This document shows positions 18,075-27,543 of a stretch of 64,000 bases of DNA, in pieces (position 1 is the stretch's first letter; every line of letters starts with the position of its first letter). The stretch covers positions 186,001-250,000 of the forward strand of contig CAVRVD010000002.1 in the NCBI GenBank assembly GCA_963724535.1, read 5' to 3'. The notes below the pieces were generated by a model, which ran no database searches, was not told where the DNA came from, and was given only the letters and a program-made list of their open reading frames with translations. Position numbers and translations under genes: made by a program. Source of the DNA: JADJPO01 sp963724535. Lineage in GTDB: Bacteria; Actinomycetota; Actinomycetes; Actinomycetales; Kineosporiaceae.

Positions 18075-19102
18075 ACCCCGGCGAGCTCGCGCATCCCGTC
18101 GGTGAAGTCCACCTGCGGCAGCCAGCCCAGCTCGGCCCTGATCAGCGCGGTGTCGGCGGTGACGTGCCGGACGTCGCCGAGCCGGAACCGACCGGTGACG
18201 ACGGGTCGCGGGCCCTGCATCACCTCGGCCAGGGTGCCGGCAAGCTCCCCGATGGTGCGCTGCACGCCGCTGGCCACGTTGTAGGCCGCCACCGTCGCGC
18301 CGCCTGCTGCGGCACCGCCCTGCGCCTGCAGCGCCGCCACGTTGGCGCGGGCCACGTCGTCCACGTGCACGAAGTCGCGCCGCTGTCCGCCGTCCTCGAA
18401 CACCTGCGGCGCCTCGCCGCGCTCGATCGCCGACCGGAAGATGGACGCCACTCCGGCGTACGGGGTGTTCCGCGGCATGCCGGGGCCGTAGACGTTGTGG
18501 TAGCGCAGCGCGGTGACCGCCCCGCCGCACTCGCGTGCCCAGACCCGGGCCAGGTGCTCCTGGGTCAGCTTGCTCACCGCGTAGGCGTTGCGCGGGTCCG
18601 GCGCCGCCTGCTCACCCACGAGCAGCGGCTCCAGCGCCCGAGCGCAGTGCGGGCAGCGCGGGTCGAACCGGCCGGCGGCCAGGTCGGCGACAGCCCGTGG
18701 CGGCGCCGCGACGTCCCCGTGCTCACCGCATCGGTAGCGCCCCTCTCCGTAGACCACCATCGAGGAGGCCAGCACCAGCCGGGACACCCCGGCGCGGGCC
18801 AGCTCGGCGAGCAGCACCGCCGTCCCGACGTCGTTGACCGAGGCATAGTCCGCCATGTCGTCCAGGTCCACCCCGAGACCGACCTTGGCGGCCTGGTGGC
18901 TGACCGCGTCGACGCCGCGCAGCGCGGCCGCCACTACCGGGGCGTCCCGGACGTCGCCGCGCACGGTCTCGACGTCCGACGGCAGCGTGTCCGGCGCCGG
19001 TTCGGCAACGTCGACGACCCGGACGGTGTGGCCCGCCTCGTCCAAGGCCCGCGCCACGGCCGACCCGATGAACCCCGCCCCACCTGTGACCAGAACGTGC
19101 AC
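18005..19102 (-). CDS. NAD-dependent nucleotide-sugar epimerase/dehydratase with Cys-rich insert
   Basis: About 365 residues of extended SDR. VLVTGGAGFIGSAVARAL is the NAD site, SSMVVYG holds the catalytic Ser, and NAYAVSKLTQEH the Tyr/Lys pair, so the catalytic set is complete. Between the Ser and Tyr motifs is an insert with RCGEH and RCPHC, which could form a zinc knuckle; ordinary GalE/RmlB proteins lack it. The likely role is supplying a nucleotide sugar to the neighbouring glycosyltransferases. ATG 19102 matches the usual start. The final 70 bases overlap the histidine kinase gene convergently. Confidence 0.9.
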   Translation of the reverse strand: MHVLVTGGAGFIGSAVARALDEAGHTVRVVDVAEPAPDTLPSDVETVRGDVRDAPVVAAALRGVDAVSHQAAKVGLGVDLDDMADYASVNDVGTAVLLAELARAGVSRLVLASSMVVYGEGRYRCGEHGDVAAPPRAVADLAAGRFDPRCPHCARALEPLLVGEQAAPDPRNAYAVSKLTQEHLARVWARECGGAVTALRYHNVYGPGMPRNTPYAGVASIFRSAIERGEAPQVFEDGGQRRDFVHVDDVARANVAALQAQGGAAAGGATVAAYNVASGVQRTIGELAGTLAEVMQGPRPVVTGRFRLGDVRHVTADTALIRAELGWLPQVDFTDGMRELAGVQPASTGSRTSKQHPAPTLRTLI

Positions 19103-19174
19103 CCGAGCACCCTAACCGGCCCTGGGCGCGCGGCTCCTTACCGATCGCTGACGCCACCCCGCCCCACCCACGGA

Positions 19175-21055
19175 TCAGCCGACCCGGCGCAGGCTCTCCT
19201 GCCAGGACCGGTGCAGCCGGGCGTACGGTCCGTCGCCGAGGGCGAGGTCGACCGGCGTGCCGTCCTCGACCACCCGACCGGCGACGAGCACCAGCACCCG
19301 GTCGGCGATCGCCACCGTGGAGAGCCGGTGCGCGATCACGATCGCCGTGCGTCGGGCCAGGACCGTGCGCAGCGCCCGCTGAACCAGCCGCTCGCTCGGG
19401 ATGTCCAGCGACGACGTCGCCTCGTCCAGCACCAGCACCACGGGGTCGGCGAGGAACGCGCGGGCGAACGCGACCAGCTGGCGCTGCCCGGCCGACAGCC
19501 GCCCGCCCCGTTTGCGCACATCGGTGTCGTAGCCGTCGGGCAGGGCCGCGAACACCTCGTGCGCGCCGATCACCCGCGCCGCCTGCTCGATCTGCTCCCG
19601 GCCCGCGCCCGGGCGGCCCACCGCGATGCTGTCGGCGATGCTGCCGGCGAACAGGAAGCTCTCCTGAGTCACCGTGGCGACGAGCTGACGGTCCGGCCGG
19701 TGCACCTGCGCCTCGGCCAGGTCGCGCAGGTCGACCCCGTCCAGCAGCACCCGGCCGGACGTCGGGTCGTAGAACCGCCCGATCAGCCGAGCCACCGTGG
19801 TCTTGCCGGCCCCGGTCGCCCCGACCAGCGCCACGGTCTGCCCGGCCGGCACCACCAGGTCCAGCTCGGGCAGCACCACGTGGTCCGGACGGCTCGGGTA
19901 GCGGAAGGCCACCGCCTCGAACCGCAGCTCCCCGCGCGGTGGCGCCGGCGGCACGGCCGCGACCGGGTCGGGCACCGACAGCGGCTCGGTCAGTACCCCG
20001 GAGACCTTCTCCAGGGCCGCGATCGCCGACTGGAACGCGTTGTAGTACTGCGACAGCTCCAGCAGCGGGTCGAAGAACCGGCGAAGGTAGAGCAGGAACG
20101 CGGTGAGCACCCCGACGCCGATCGCGCCGTCCAGCACCCGATGGGCGCCGACCCCGAGCACGACGGCGACGGCCGTGTTGGTGACCAGCCGGGTGCCCGG
20201 GCCGTAGCGGGACATCAACGTCATCGACCGGTGCAGCGCCGCCCGGTACGCCTCGGACAGCTCGCCGAAGATCTCCTCGTTGCGGTCCTCTCGACGGAAC
20301 GCCTGGACGGCGCGGATGCCGTTCAGCGTCTCCACGATCTGCACGATCACCTGGGCCACTGCCTCCCGGATCCGCCGGTACGCCGCGGCCGACTCGCGCC
20401 GGAACCACACCGTGAGCGCGGCGACCGGGGTCATCATCGCGATCGCCACCAGCCCCAGCGGGACGTCGAGCAGTAGCATCGCCGCACCGATCCCGACCAG
20501 CGACAGCGCCGCCATGACCACGGTGTCGACGCCCTCGTCGAGGAACTCGGCGATCGCGTCGACGTCCGAGGTCTGCCGGGAGATGACCCGCCCGGAGGTG
20601 TACTCCTCGTGGAAGGCCACCGACAGTCGCTGCAGGTGCCGGAACAGCCGCTGCCGCAGGTCGAGCACCACGTCCTGGGCCACGCGACCGGACAGCCGCA
20701 GGAACGCGCGCAGGGTCAGTGCCTGGACGACGATCGCGGCGGCGAAGGCCGCGACGATCTGGAGCAGCACGCCGTTGCCGGGCCCGTCGACCAGGGCCGG
20801 CACGCCGCGGTCGATGCCCAGCCCGATCAGGTATGGCCCGGCCAGCGAGGCGACGTTCTGGACGACGACCAGCACCGCCAGCACCGCCAGTGACCGCCGG
20901 TGCGGCGACAGCAGCGACCCCAGCAGCCGCCGGCTGCGCGAGCGCAACAGGGCCGCCACCGAGCCCGTGACCTCCTCGACCCGCTCGGCGGCGATGCCGC
21001 GCCACTGCGGCTCCGGCTCCGGACGGCGCGGTGACCGGCTCACCTCGGTGGTCAC
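19175..21055 (-). CDS. ABC exporter half-transporter, subunit with LSAGQ signature
   Basis: About 626 residues: a six-helix type I exporter membrane domain (about 45-345) and a nucleotide-binding domain (about 375-620). Walker A is GATGAGKTTVARL, the signature reads LSAGQRQLV rather than LSGGQ, and Walker B is VLVLDEATSSLD with the catalytic Glu intact. It begins at GTG 21055, overlapping the stop of the partner gene as GTGA. Together the two form a heterodimeric exporter of the lipid/drug/peptide class (compare TmrAB, or Rv1272c/Rv1273c-like pairs). Substrate unknown. Confidence 0.93.
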   Translation of the reverse strand: MTTEVSRSPRRPEPEPQWRGIAAERVEEVTGSVAALLRSRSRRLLGSLLSPHRRSLAVLAVLVVVQNVASLAGPYLIGLGIDRGVPALVDGPGNGVLLQIVAAFAAAIVVQALTLRAFLRLSGRVAQDVVLDLRQRLFRHLQRLSVAFHEEYTSGRVISRQTSDVDAIAEFLDEGVDTVVMAALSLVGIGAAMLLLDVPLGLVAIAMMTPVAALTVWFRRESAAAYRRIREAVAQVIVQIVETLNGIRAVQAFRREDRNEEIFGELSEAYRAALHRSMTLMSRYGPGTRLVTNTAVAVVLGVGAHRVLDGAIGVGVLTAFLLYLRRFFDPLLELSQYYNAFQSAIAALEKVSGVLTEPLSVPDPVAAVPPAPPRGELRFEAVAFRYPSRPDHVVLPELDLVVPAGQTVALVGATGAGKTTVARLIGRFYDPTSGRVLLDGVDLRDLAEAQVHRPDRQLVATVTQESFLFAGSIADSIAVGRPGAGREQIEQAARVIGAHEVFAALPDGYDTDVRKRGGRLSAGQRQLVAFARAFLADPVVLVLDEATSSLDIPSERLVQRALRTVLARRTAIVIAHRLSTVAIADRVLVLVAGRVVEDGTPVDLALGDGPYARLHRSWQESLRRVG

Positions 21056-22875
21056 GAGAACACCCCCCGCCCGAGGGAGTCCAGGTCGTCCTCGACCGTC
21101 TGCCCGATCACCGCCGCGTACCGTTCGTCGGTGGCGAGCAGCTCGGTGTGGGTGCCGAGGGCGGCGACCCGGCCGCCGTGCAGCAGCGCCACGCGGTCGG
21201 CGAGGGCCACCGTGGACGGCCGGTGCGCCACGAGCAGGGCCGTGGTGTCGGTGAGCACGTCGCGCAGGGCCCGCTCCACGCGGGCCTCGGTCTCGACGTC
21301 CAGCGCCGACAACGGGTCGTCCAGCACCAGCACCGGCGGTCGGCCGAGCACGGCGCGGGCCAGCGCCAGGCGTTGCCGCTGCCCACCGGACAGGGACATG
21401 CCCTGCTCGCCGACCCGGGTGTCCAGCCCCCAGGGCAGGTCGTGGACGAACTGCGCCTGCGCCACCGTCAGCGCCTCGTGCACCTCGTCGTCGCCGGCCT
21501 GCGGGCGTCCCAGGGTGACGTTCTCCCGCACGCTGGCCGAGAACAGGATCGCCTCCTCGAACGCCGTCGCCACCGCCGTGCGCAGCCAGGGCAGCGGCAG
21601 CCGGCGCAGATCGGTCCCGTCCAGCAGCACCCGGCCCTGGGACGGGTCGATCAGCCGCGGCAGCAGCATCGCCAGCGTCGACTTGCCCGACCCGGTGGCC
21701 CCGACCAGGGCCAGGGTCTGGCCGGGGAGCAGCTCCAGGTCGACCTCCCGCAGCACCGGCCCCGCGCCGCCCGGGTAGGCGAAGCCGACACCGTCCAGGC
21801 GCAGGTGACCCCGCGCCCGGCGCGCCCGGCCCGGACCCGCCGCCAGGGGCGGGGAGGTGATCTCGGGCTCGGTGTCGAGCAGCTCGTACACCCGCTGGGC
21901 GGCGGTGGCTGCCTCCTGGGCGGAGGCCAGGATGAACCCGGTCGACTCGATCGGCCAGACCAGCTGCAGCGCCAGGGCGATGAAGGCGACCAGCTCACCG
22001 AGGGTCAGCCGCCCCGAGGCGACTGCCGAGGCACCGAGCAGCAGCACCGCCGCCAGCGTCGCGTTCGGGATGACGCTCAGCGCAGAGACCACCTGCGCCC
22101 GCAGCCGGACCATCTCCAGCCGGCTGCCCCGGAGGCCGGCCGCGGCCTGGTCGAACCGTGCGGCCACCAGGTCCCCACGGCCGAACGCCTTGATCACCCG
22201 GATGCCGGTGGCGGATTCCTCGATCACGGTGGTGAGGTCGCCGTGCTCGTCCTGGGCCCGCCGCGAGATCATCCCGAAGGAGCGGGCGAACCGCCAGGTC
22301 ACCCCGGTGACCGGCACCAGCGCGGCGCCGACCAGCAGGCCGAGCGCCCGGTCCAGATACACCAGCGCCAGGCAGACCATCACCACGGAGATCACGTTGA
22401 TGACCCCGAAGACCAGACCGAAGGAGGCGAACCGGCGGATCGTCGACAGGTCCCCGGTCATCCGGGTCAGCAGCTGTCCGGTGTGCCAGCCGTCGTGGAA
22501 CGACGGCGGCAACGCCTGGACCTTGCGGTACAGGTCGTCGCGCACCGACCGTTCCACGCGCACGGCCGTGGTCGACTGGATCCAGCGTCGCCACAACGCC
22601 ATCCCGGCCTCGACCACCCCCAGGACGGCGACCAGCCTCACCAGCGTGGCCACGCCGTCCGCCTCGCCGGCCGCCAGCGGCCCATCGACGACCCGACTGA
22701 TCAGCAGCGGGACGGCGACCGCGGTGACCAGCGCCCCGACCCCGAGCACCAGGCTGAGCGCGACCGTCAGCCAGTGCGGGCGCAGGTACTCGCGCATCCG
22801 CCACAGGGCGTCCCACGACCCGGTCGGGGCCGGACGCCGGCCTCCGGGCAGCGTGGGGCGTCGTGGAGGAGTCAT
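21052..22875 (-). CDS. ABC exporter half-transporter, subunit with degenerate Walker B
   Basis: About 607 residues: membrane domain (about 25-320) and nucleotide-binding domain. Walker A GATGSGKSTLAML, signature LSGGQRQRLALAR, Walker B VLVLDDPLSALD. The catalytic Glu is Asp, the classic degenerate site of heterodimeric exporters. Its degenerate Walker B would pair with the LSAGQ signature of the other subunit, leaving one working and one silent ATP site. The start is ATG 22875 (MTPPRRPTLPGG); an in-frame upstream extension to 22956 is less likely. It is the first gene of the pair, divergent from a metallo-hydrolase gene by 155 bp. Confidence 0.93.
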   Translation of the reverse strand: MTPPRRPTLPGGRRPAPTGSWDALWRMREYLRPHWLTVALSLVLGVGALVTAVAVPLLISRVVDGPLAAGEADGVATLVRLVAVLGVVEAGMALWRRWIQSTTAVRVERSVRDDLYRKVQALPPSFHDGWHTGQLLTRMTGDLSTIRRFASFGLVFGVINVISVVMVCLALVYLDRALGLLVGAALVPVTGVTWRFARSFGMISRRAQDEHGDLTTVIEESATGIRVIKAFGRGDLVAARFDQAAAGLRGSRLEMVRLRAQVVSALSVIPNATLAAVLLLGASAVASGRLTLGELVAFIALALQLVWPIESTGFILASAQEAATAAQRVYELLDTEPEITSPPLAAGPGRARRARGHLRLDGVGFAYPGGAGPVLREVDLELLPGQTLALVGATGSGKSTLAMLLPRLIDPSQGRVLLDGTDLRRLPLPWLRTAVATAFEEAILFSASVRENVTLGRPQAGDDEVHEALTVAQAQFVHDLPWGLDTRVGEQGMSLSGGQRQRLALARAVLGRPPVLVLDDPLSALDVETEARVERALRDVLTDTTALLVAHRPSTVALADRVALLHGGRVAALGTHTELLATDERYAAVIGQTVEDDLDSLGRGVFS

Positions 22876-23030
22876 GATCTGCGACGGTACGTGAGGGGTT
22901 CGCGGCGACGCCTTTGTATTTCGGCCCCGGCCAACCTCGTCGGCGACCGGGCGCACGGGCGGGCGGTTCCGGGCTGCCGGCGGATGACGGGTGCGGGTGC
23001 ACGATCGGCGACGACGGATACCGTCGGAGC

Positions 23031-23744
23031 ATGCAGCTGACCCATTTCGGCCACTCCTGCCTGCTCGTGGGCGTCGCCGGACAGCGGATCCTGATCGACC
23101 CGGGCACCTTCTCGGCCGGGTTCGAGGCCCTGACCGGCCTGGACGCCGTCCTGGTCACCCACGTGCACGCCGACCACCTGGACGTCGACCGGCTCCCGGC
23201 GCTGTGTGCGGGCAACCCCGACGCCGTGCTGCTGGCCGACCCGGACGGCGCCGAGCGGCTGCGCGAGCTCGGACTGGACCCCCGGGTGCTCGTCGAGCGC
23301 GAGGTCGTGATGCTCGGGCCGGTCAGCCTGGTTCCGCACGGGGCGCGCCATGCGGTCAACCACGACGGCGTGCCGCGGGTGACCAACGTCGGGGCCGTGA
23401 TCACCGCGGACGACGAGCCGGTGCTGTTCCATCCCGGCGACGCCTACGACACCGAGCCCGGTGCGGTCGATGTGCTCGCCGTCCCGCTGAACGCGCCCTG
23501 GGCGGCGCTGCGGGACACCATCGGCTTCGTCCGCAGGATCGCACCGACCTCGATCGTGCCGATCCACGACGCCCTGCTCTCCCCGCCCGGTCGGGCCCTG
23601 TACCTCAAGCAGGTGGCGGCCTTCGGCGTGGCCGAGGACTCCGGTCAGGACCTGGCCGTGCACGACGTGGCCGGCCGGGGACCGGTCCGGTTCGAGCGAG
23701 CGGCCACAGGGCCTTCTCAGGAAATCCCCAGAGATCCTGGTTAG
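23031..23744 (+). CDS. MBL-fold metal-dependent hydrolase (UlaG-like)
   Basis: About 237 residues starting MQLTHFGHSCLLV, the typical opening of UlaG-like beta-lactamase-fold hydrolases. THVHADHLD is the HxHxDH metal motif, FHPGDAYD supplies the bridging Asp, and PIHDALL the last His. These cytoplasmic enzymes act on phosphodiesters, lactones or unknown small substrates. ATG 23031 is at the family start; no strong ribosome site is visible. Substrate not inferable. Confidence 0.88.
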   Translation: MQLTHFGHSCLLVGVAGQRILIDPGTFSAGFEALTGLDAVLVTHVHADHLDVDRLPALCAGNPDAVLLADPDGAERLRELGLDPRVLVEREVVMLGPVSLVPHGARHAVNHDGVPRVTNVGAVITADDEPVLFHPGDAYDTEPGAVDVLAVPLNAPWAALRDTIGFVRRIAPTSIVPIHDALLSPPGRALYLKQVAAFGVAEDSGQDLAVHDVAGRGPVRFERAATGPSQEIPRDPG

Positions 23745-23755
23745 CCTCGGACCGT

Positions 23756-24169
23756 ATGGACGAGGCACGTGCGGAACGTATGGTGGCGACCCTGGCGCAG
23801 TACGGCGTCCGGGCGCGCGTCGAGCGGGCCGGGGTCTACCAGTTCGGGATCGCGGTGCGGCTGGACAGCGACCGGGTGGCGATCTGGGACAGCGACGGTA
23901 CCGCCGGGCTCGAGGCGCAAGTGATGCGCAACGGGATGCTGGTCGGATTCGTGCCCACCATCCCGGGGTCTGAGGACTTCACCGAGCACGAGGCGGTTCA
24001 GGCCATCGTGACCACCGACTACGACGCGCCGGTGACCCGCTACGGGCCGCCATCGGCCGGCTCGACCGGTCCGGGGCCGGCGCCACAGAGGTCGGCGCCG
24101 CGCCCGGCCCGTGCCCCCGACCCCGCACCGGGCGGGGTGCTGCGCCGCCTGTTCCGTGGTGGTCGCTGA
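23756..24169 (+). CDS. Hypothetical protein
   Basis: About 137 residues, unrecognised. The first 95 residues look like a small alpha/beta domain (RMVATLAQYGVRARVERAG; QFGIAVRLDSDRVAIWDSDG). The tail is rich in Pro/Ala/Arg and ends LLRRLFRGGR, a basic amphipathic end that might touch nucleic acid or membrane. It follows the metallo-hydrolase by 11 bp and precedes an ABC operon by 93 bp. Codon use matches the neighbours, so it is probably a real gene. Confidence 0.65.
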   Translation: MDEARAERMVATLAQYGVRARVERAGVYQFGIAVRLDSDRVAIWDSDGTAGLEAQVMRNGMLVGFVPTIPGSEDFTEHEAVQAIVTTDYDAPVTRYGPPSAGSTGPGPAPQRSAPRPARAPDPAPGGVLRRLFRGGR

Positions 24170-24262
24170 CCCTGTGGCATGATCGGCCGACCAGGGCCGG
24201 TCCGCCGTTCTGCGGTCGCCGGGGGCGACCGGCGAACCGCCTGTGTGGGCAGGGGGTTGGCG

Positions 24263-25210
24263 ATGGTCACGAGCGACGCCGTGATCGAGCTGGCCGGCGT
24301 GCACAAGGTCTACCGCCGCCGCCGCCGGCCACCCGAATGGGCCGTCGATGGCCTGGACCTGGTGGTCCGGCGCGGTGGCGTGCACGGCTTCCTCGGCCCC
24401 AACGGGTCTGGCAAGACCACAACCATCCGGATGCTGCTGGGCCTGGTCCGCCCGGACGCCGGCCGGCTGCACTTGCTGGGAGCCCAGGTACCGCAGCGGC
24501 TGGCATCGGTGATTCCCGCGGTCGGCGCGCTGGTGGAGACGCCGCTGTTCTTCCCGACCTTCTCCGGCCGCACCAACCTGCAGCTGCTCGCAGACGTCGC
24601 CGGAGAGAGCCGGGCGCGGGTCGAGGAGGTGCTCGAGACGGTCGAGCTGCGGGGCCGGGCCGACGACGTCGTCAAGGGCTACTCCCTGGGCATGAAGCAG
24701 CGACTGGGCATCGCGGCCGCCCTACTCAAACGGCCCGAGCTGGTGATCCTCGACGAGCCCAGCAACGGCCTCGATCCCGCCGGCATCCGGGACGTGCGCG
24801 AGCTGATCCGCCGGCTGGGCCGGGACGGGCGCACCACGGTCTTCCTCTCCTCGCATCTGCTGGCCGAGGTCCAGGCCGTCTGCGACGACGTCACCATTCT
24901 GGCCAAGGGCCGGTGCGTCGCCTCGGGGTCGGTGCGGGAGGTGCTCTCCGGTCGGGAGGTCGGCGACGTCCGGCTGCAGGTGGCCCAGCCGGAACAGGCC
25001 CGGGCCGTTCTGCGGCGGGCCGGCTGGACGGTGAGCCCGCATGTGCCACCGGCCGGCGGCGTCCCGGATGGGTGGCGGGTCCACGGGGTCGCTGACCCGG
25101 CGCAGATCACGCGGGTTCTCGCCGAGCACGGCCTGTTCGTCAGCGAGCTGACCCGGATCGGCGCGGATCTGGAGACGATCTTCCTCGACCTCACCGCAGA
25201 CGCGTCATGA
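24263..25210 (+). CDS. ABC transporter ATP-binding protein
   Basis: About 315 residues. Walker A GPNGSGKTTTIRMLLGLV, signature YSLGMKQRLGIAAALL, Walker B LVILDEPSNGLDP and the H-loop SSHLL are all intact; this is the ABC-2/DrrA-like type with a C-terminal regulatory extension. ATG 24263 is preceded by AGGGGG at 24251-24256, so the longer frame from 24179 is not used. The permease gene begins within its stop (ATGA). An export role is expected; cargo unknown. Confidence 0.92.
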   Translation: MVTSDAVIELAGVHKVYRRRRRPPEWAVDGLDLVVRRGGVHGFLGPNGSGKTTTIRMLLGLVRPDAGRLHLLGAQVPQRLASVIPAVGALVETPLFFPTFSGRTNLQLLADVAGESRARVEEVLETVELRGRADDVVKGYSLGMKQRLGIAAALLKRPELVILDEPSNGLDPAGIRDVRELIRRLGRDGRTTVFLSSHLLAEVQAVCDDVTILAKGRCVASGSVREVLSGREVGDVRLQVAQPEQARAVLRRAGWTVSPHVPPAGGVPDGWRVHGVADPAQITRVLAEHGLFVSELTRIGADLETIFLDLTADAS

Positions 25211-26268
25211 GCCCGGACGACCCACCTCCGGCTACCCCGCTCCAGCGGCGGGAGACACACCGGCACCGCCGCTCGGGCAGCCTGTCGCGGGCCGAGCTGC
25301 GCCGCTTCGGCGCCCGACGGTTGATCCGGACCCTGTTCGCCCTGGTCGTGGTCGGGTACCTGGTCCTGGTGCCCCTGATCGCCCTGACCCAGTTCGCCCG
25401 GACCACGCCGTCCGAGCTGGCGGCGGCCCGCGCCGAGGTCGACCGGATCGTCGCCGACCAGGCGCGGTGGCACGCACAGTGCCTGGAGAGCCCACCGCCG
25501 GACGCTCCGGAGGAGCTGACGCCGGAGGAGATCTGCGGGCCGAGGCCGACGCCGGAGCAGTTCGTCGTCGAGGACTTCCTGCCCCGCCGTCCCTTCGTCC
25601 TCGCCAAGGACCTGACCGGCGGAGCGACCGCGGTCGCCGTGGCGATGGCAGCCCTGTCGTTCATCGTCGGCGCCACGTGGATCGGTGCCGAATGGTCGGC
25701 CAAGACGATGAACGCCCTGCTGTTCTGGGAGACCCGGCGGCTTCGCGTGGTCGCGGTGAAGGCCGCAGTGCTCGCCGGGGCGGTCGCCCTCGGTGCCGCT
25801 GTGGCGCAGGCAGTCTGGCTGGGCAGCGCGTGGCTGATCGCCGCCACCCGAGGGTCGACCTCACCCCGGCCACCCGCCTTCTGGACCGATCATGTCGCCC
25901 TCGTCGGCCGGGGAACCCTGCTGGCCGTGCTGGTGGCCCTGATCGGGTTCGCCGTCGCCCACCTGACCCGTGGCACCGGCGCCGCTCTCGCCGTGGCGTT
26001 CGTCTACTTCGCCATTCTCGAGAACGCGGCGAACCTCATCAGACACCAGTGGGGGGAGTACCTGCTGACCATCAACATCGCGGCCCTGCTCAGCCACGGT
26101 GGGGTAGCCGTGTACCGGCCGGGCCAGAGCGTCGACGCCGATGGCCAGGTCGTCGACGGCACCGAGGTCATGATCGGCAACCTGCACGGCGCCGTGGTCA
26201 TCGGCGCGGCGGCCGCAGTCCCGCTGGCGCTCGGCGCCGTCCTGTTCCAGCGCCGTGACCTGTCCTGA
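25207..26268 (+). CDS. ABC-2 type permease subunit
   Basis: About 353 residues. After a basic N-terminus comes a first membrane helix (about 38-60, TLFALVVVGYLVLVPLIAL), then a hydrophilic region of about 75 residues with two cysteines (AQCLES and EEICGP) that could form a disulfide if it is extracytoplasmic, then about five more helices. This is the layout of ABC2_membrane permeases with an outer loop after helix 1. Coupled to the ATPase by a 4-bp overlap. Confidence 0.85.
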   Translation: MSPDDPPPATPLQRRETHRHRRSGSLSRAELRRFGARRLIRTLFALVVVGYLVLVPLIALTQFARTTPSELAAARAEVDRIVADQARWHAQCLESPPPDAPEELTPEEICGPRPTPEQFVVEDFLPRRPFVLAKDLTGGATAVAVAMAALSFIVGATWIGAEWSAKTMNALLFWETRRLRVVAVKAAVLAGAVALGAAVAQAVWLGSAWLIAATRGSTSPRPPAFWTDHVALVGRGTLLAVLVALIGFAVAHLTRGTGAALAVAFVYFAILENAANLIRHQWGEYLLTINIAALLSHGGVAVYRPGQSVDADGQVVDGTEVMIGNLHGAVVIGAAAAVPLALGAVLFQRRDLS

Positions 26269-26286
26269 TCCGGGCCTTGGACGACC

Positions 26287-27543
26287 GTGCGCCGCTACGT
26301 CTGGATTCTGAGCCGACCCGGCGCGTTCTGGTCGTTCCTGCTGGCCTTCCTGGCGCGGCTGCCGGTGTCGATGGGGCCGCTCGGGATGGTGCTGCTGGTC
26401 CAGTCGGCGCGCGGCAGCTACGCCCTCGCCGGTGTCGTCGCCGCGTCCTTCACCCTCGGGGTGGCGGCGGGGAGCCCGGTATGGGGTGCCCTGCTCGACC
26501 GGCTCGGTCAGTCCCGCGTGCTGGCGCCGCTGTCCATGGTCAGTGGCCTGCTGCTGGCCGTCCTGGCCACCGGCACGGTCCGCGGGTGGGCCGAGCCGGC
26601 GCTGGTCACGTTGGCGCTCGGGGTGGGCGCCTCCTTCCCGCCGATCTCGCCGGCGATGCGTGCTGCCTGGCGGTTCCTGCTGGACGACGAGGCCGACCGG
26701 CAGGCCGCCTACGCGCTGGAGGCCGTGGTGGTCGAGGTGGTCTTCGTCGGTGGGCCGTTGCTGCTGTCCGCGATCCTGCTGCTGGCGCCGCCCGTCGTCC
26801 CGCTGCTGGTCACTGCGTCGCTGCTGTCCGGAGGCGGCGCCGGCTACGCGCTCACGGCTGCCGCCCGCAGCTGGCGACCGGAGCCTTCGGGTGCCCACGA
26901 CGGCCGGCGCGGCGCCTCACCGCTGGCCTCGGTGGGCGTCCTGGCGGCGCTCGTGGTCGGTCTGCTCATCGCGGTGGGCTTCGGTCAGCTGGACGTGTCG
27001 TTGGCGGCCGCTGCGCAGATCGTGCTGGGCGATCAGGCCCGGGTCGGACTGCTGTTCGCCGCCCTGGCCGGGGGCAGTGCCGTCGGCGGCACCGTCTACG
27101 GGGCCCGGGTCTGGCCCGGTCGCGAGCGCGCCCGGTTGCCCGCGGTGCTGAGCGCGTTCGGCCTCGGAATGGGCGTGGTAGCCGTGCTCGTCGGTCGAGG
27201 GGTGGAGTCCCTGTGGGTCCTGCTTCCGGTCCTGTTCCTCACCGGGCTGTCCATCGCCCCCGGTCTGATCGTGATCGCCAACCTCGTCGACCAGCACGCC
27301 CCCCGGGACCGGTTGGGTGAGGCGCAGGCCTGGCTGAGCACCGCGTTCACCGCCGGCGCCGGAGCCGGGACGGCACTGGCCGGTCTGGTGGTCGATCGCC
27401 GCGGTCCGGCGACGTCGTTCGCCGGAGCCGTGGTCGCGGTCGGCCTGGCCGCCCTGCTCTCCCTGCTGGTGCAGCGGTTCTGGTCCGGTTCCCGGCCGGC
27501 GGGGCGGCCCGCCCGCGGTCGGCGGGACCGAATGGCAGGATGA
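26287..27543 (+). CDS. MFS transporter
   Basis: About 418 residues with about twelve membrane helices. PVWGALLDRLGQSRVLAP is the loop 2-3 motif of major facilitators (D-R-x-G), and the second half carries GVVAVLVGRG and APGLIVIANLV. GTG 26287 is 18 bp after the permease stop. The threonine aldolase gene starts inside its stop (ATGA), so the two are translationally coupled, hinting at transport of an amino acid or aldehyde linked to that enzyme. Substrate unknown. Confidence 0.88.
   Translation: MRRYVWILSRPGAFWSFLLAFLARLPVSMGPLGMVLLVQSARGSYALAGVVAASFTLGVAAGSPVWGALLDRLGQSRVLAPLSMVSGLLLAVLATGTVRGWAEPALVTLALGVGASFPPISPAMRAAWRFLLDDEADRQAAYALEAVVVEVVFVGGPLLLSAILLLAPPVVPLLVTASLLSGGGAGYALTAAARSWRPEPSGAHDGRRGASPLASVGVLAALVVGLLIAVGFGQLDVSLAAAAQIVLGDQARVGLLFAALAGGSAVGGTVYGARVWPGRERARLPAVLSAFGLGMGVVAVLVGRGVESLWVLLPVLFLTGLSIAPGLIVIANLVDQHAPRDRLGEAQAWLSTAFTAGAGAGTALAGLVVDRRGPATSFAGAVVAVGLAALLSLLVQRFWSGSRPAGRPARGRRDRMAG

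Noticed and set aside
17909..20476. 855-codon plus-strand frame opposite the epimerase and ABC exporter genes.
   Set aside because: Antisense shadow rich in His/Arg/Gln/Gly. The minus-strand proteins have intact catalytic motifs.
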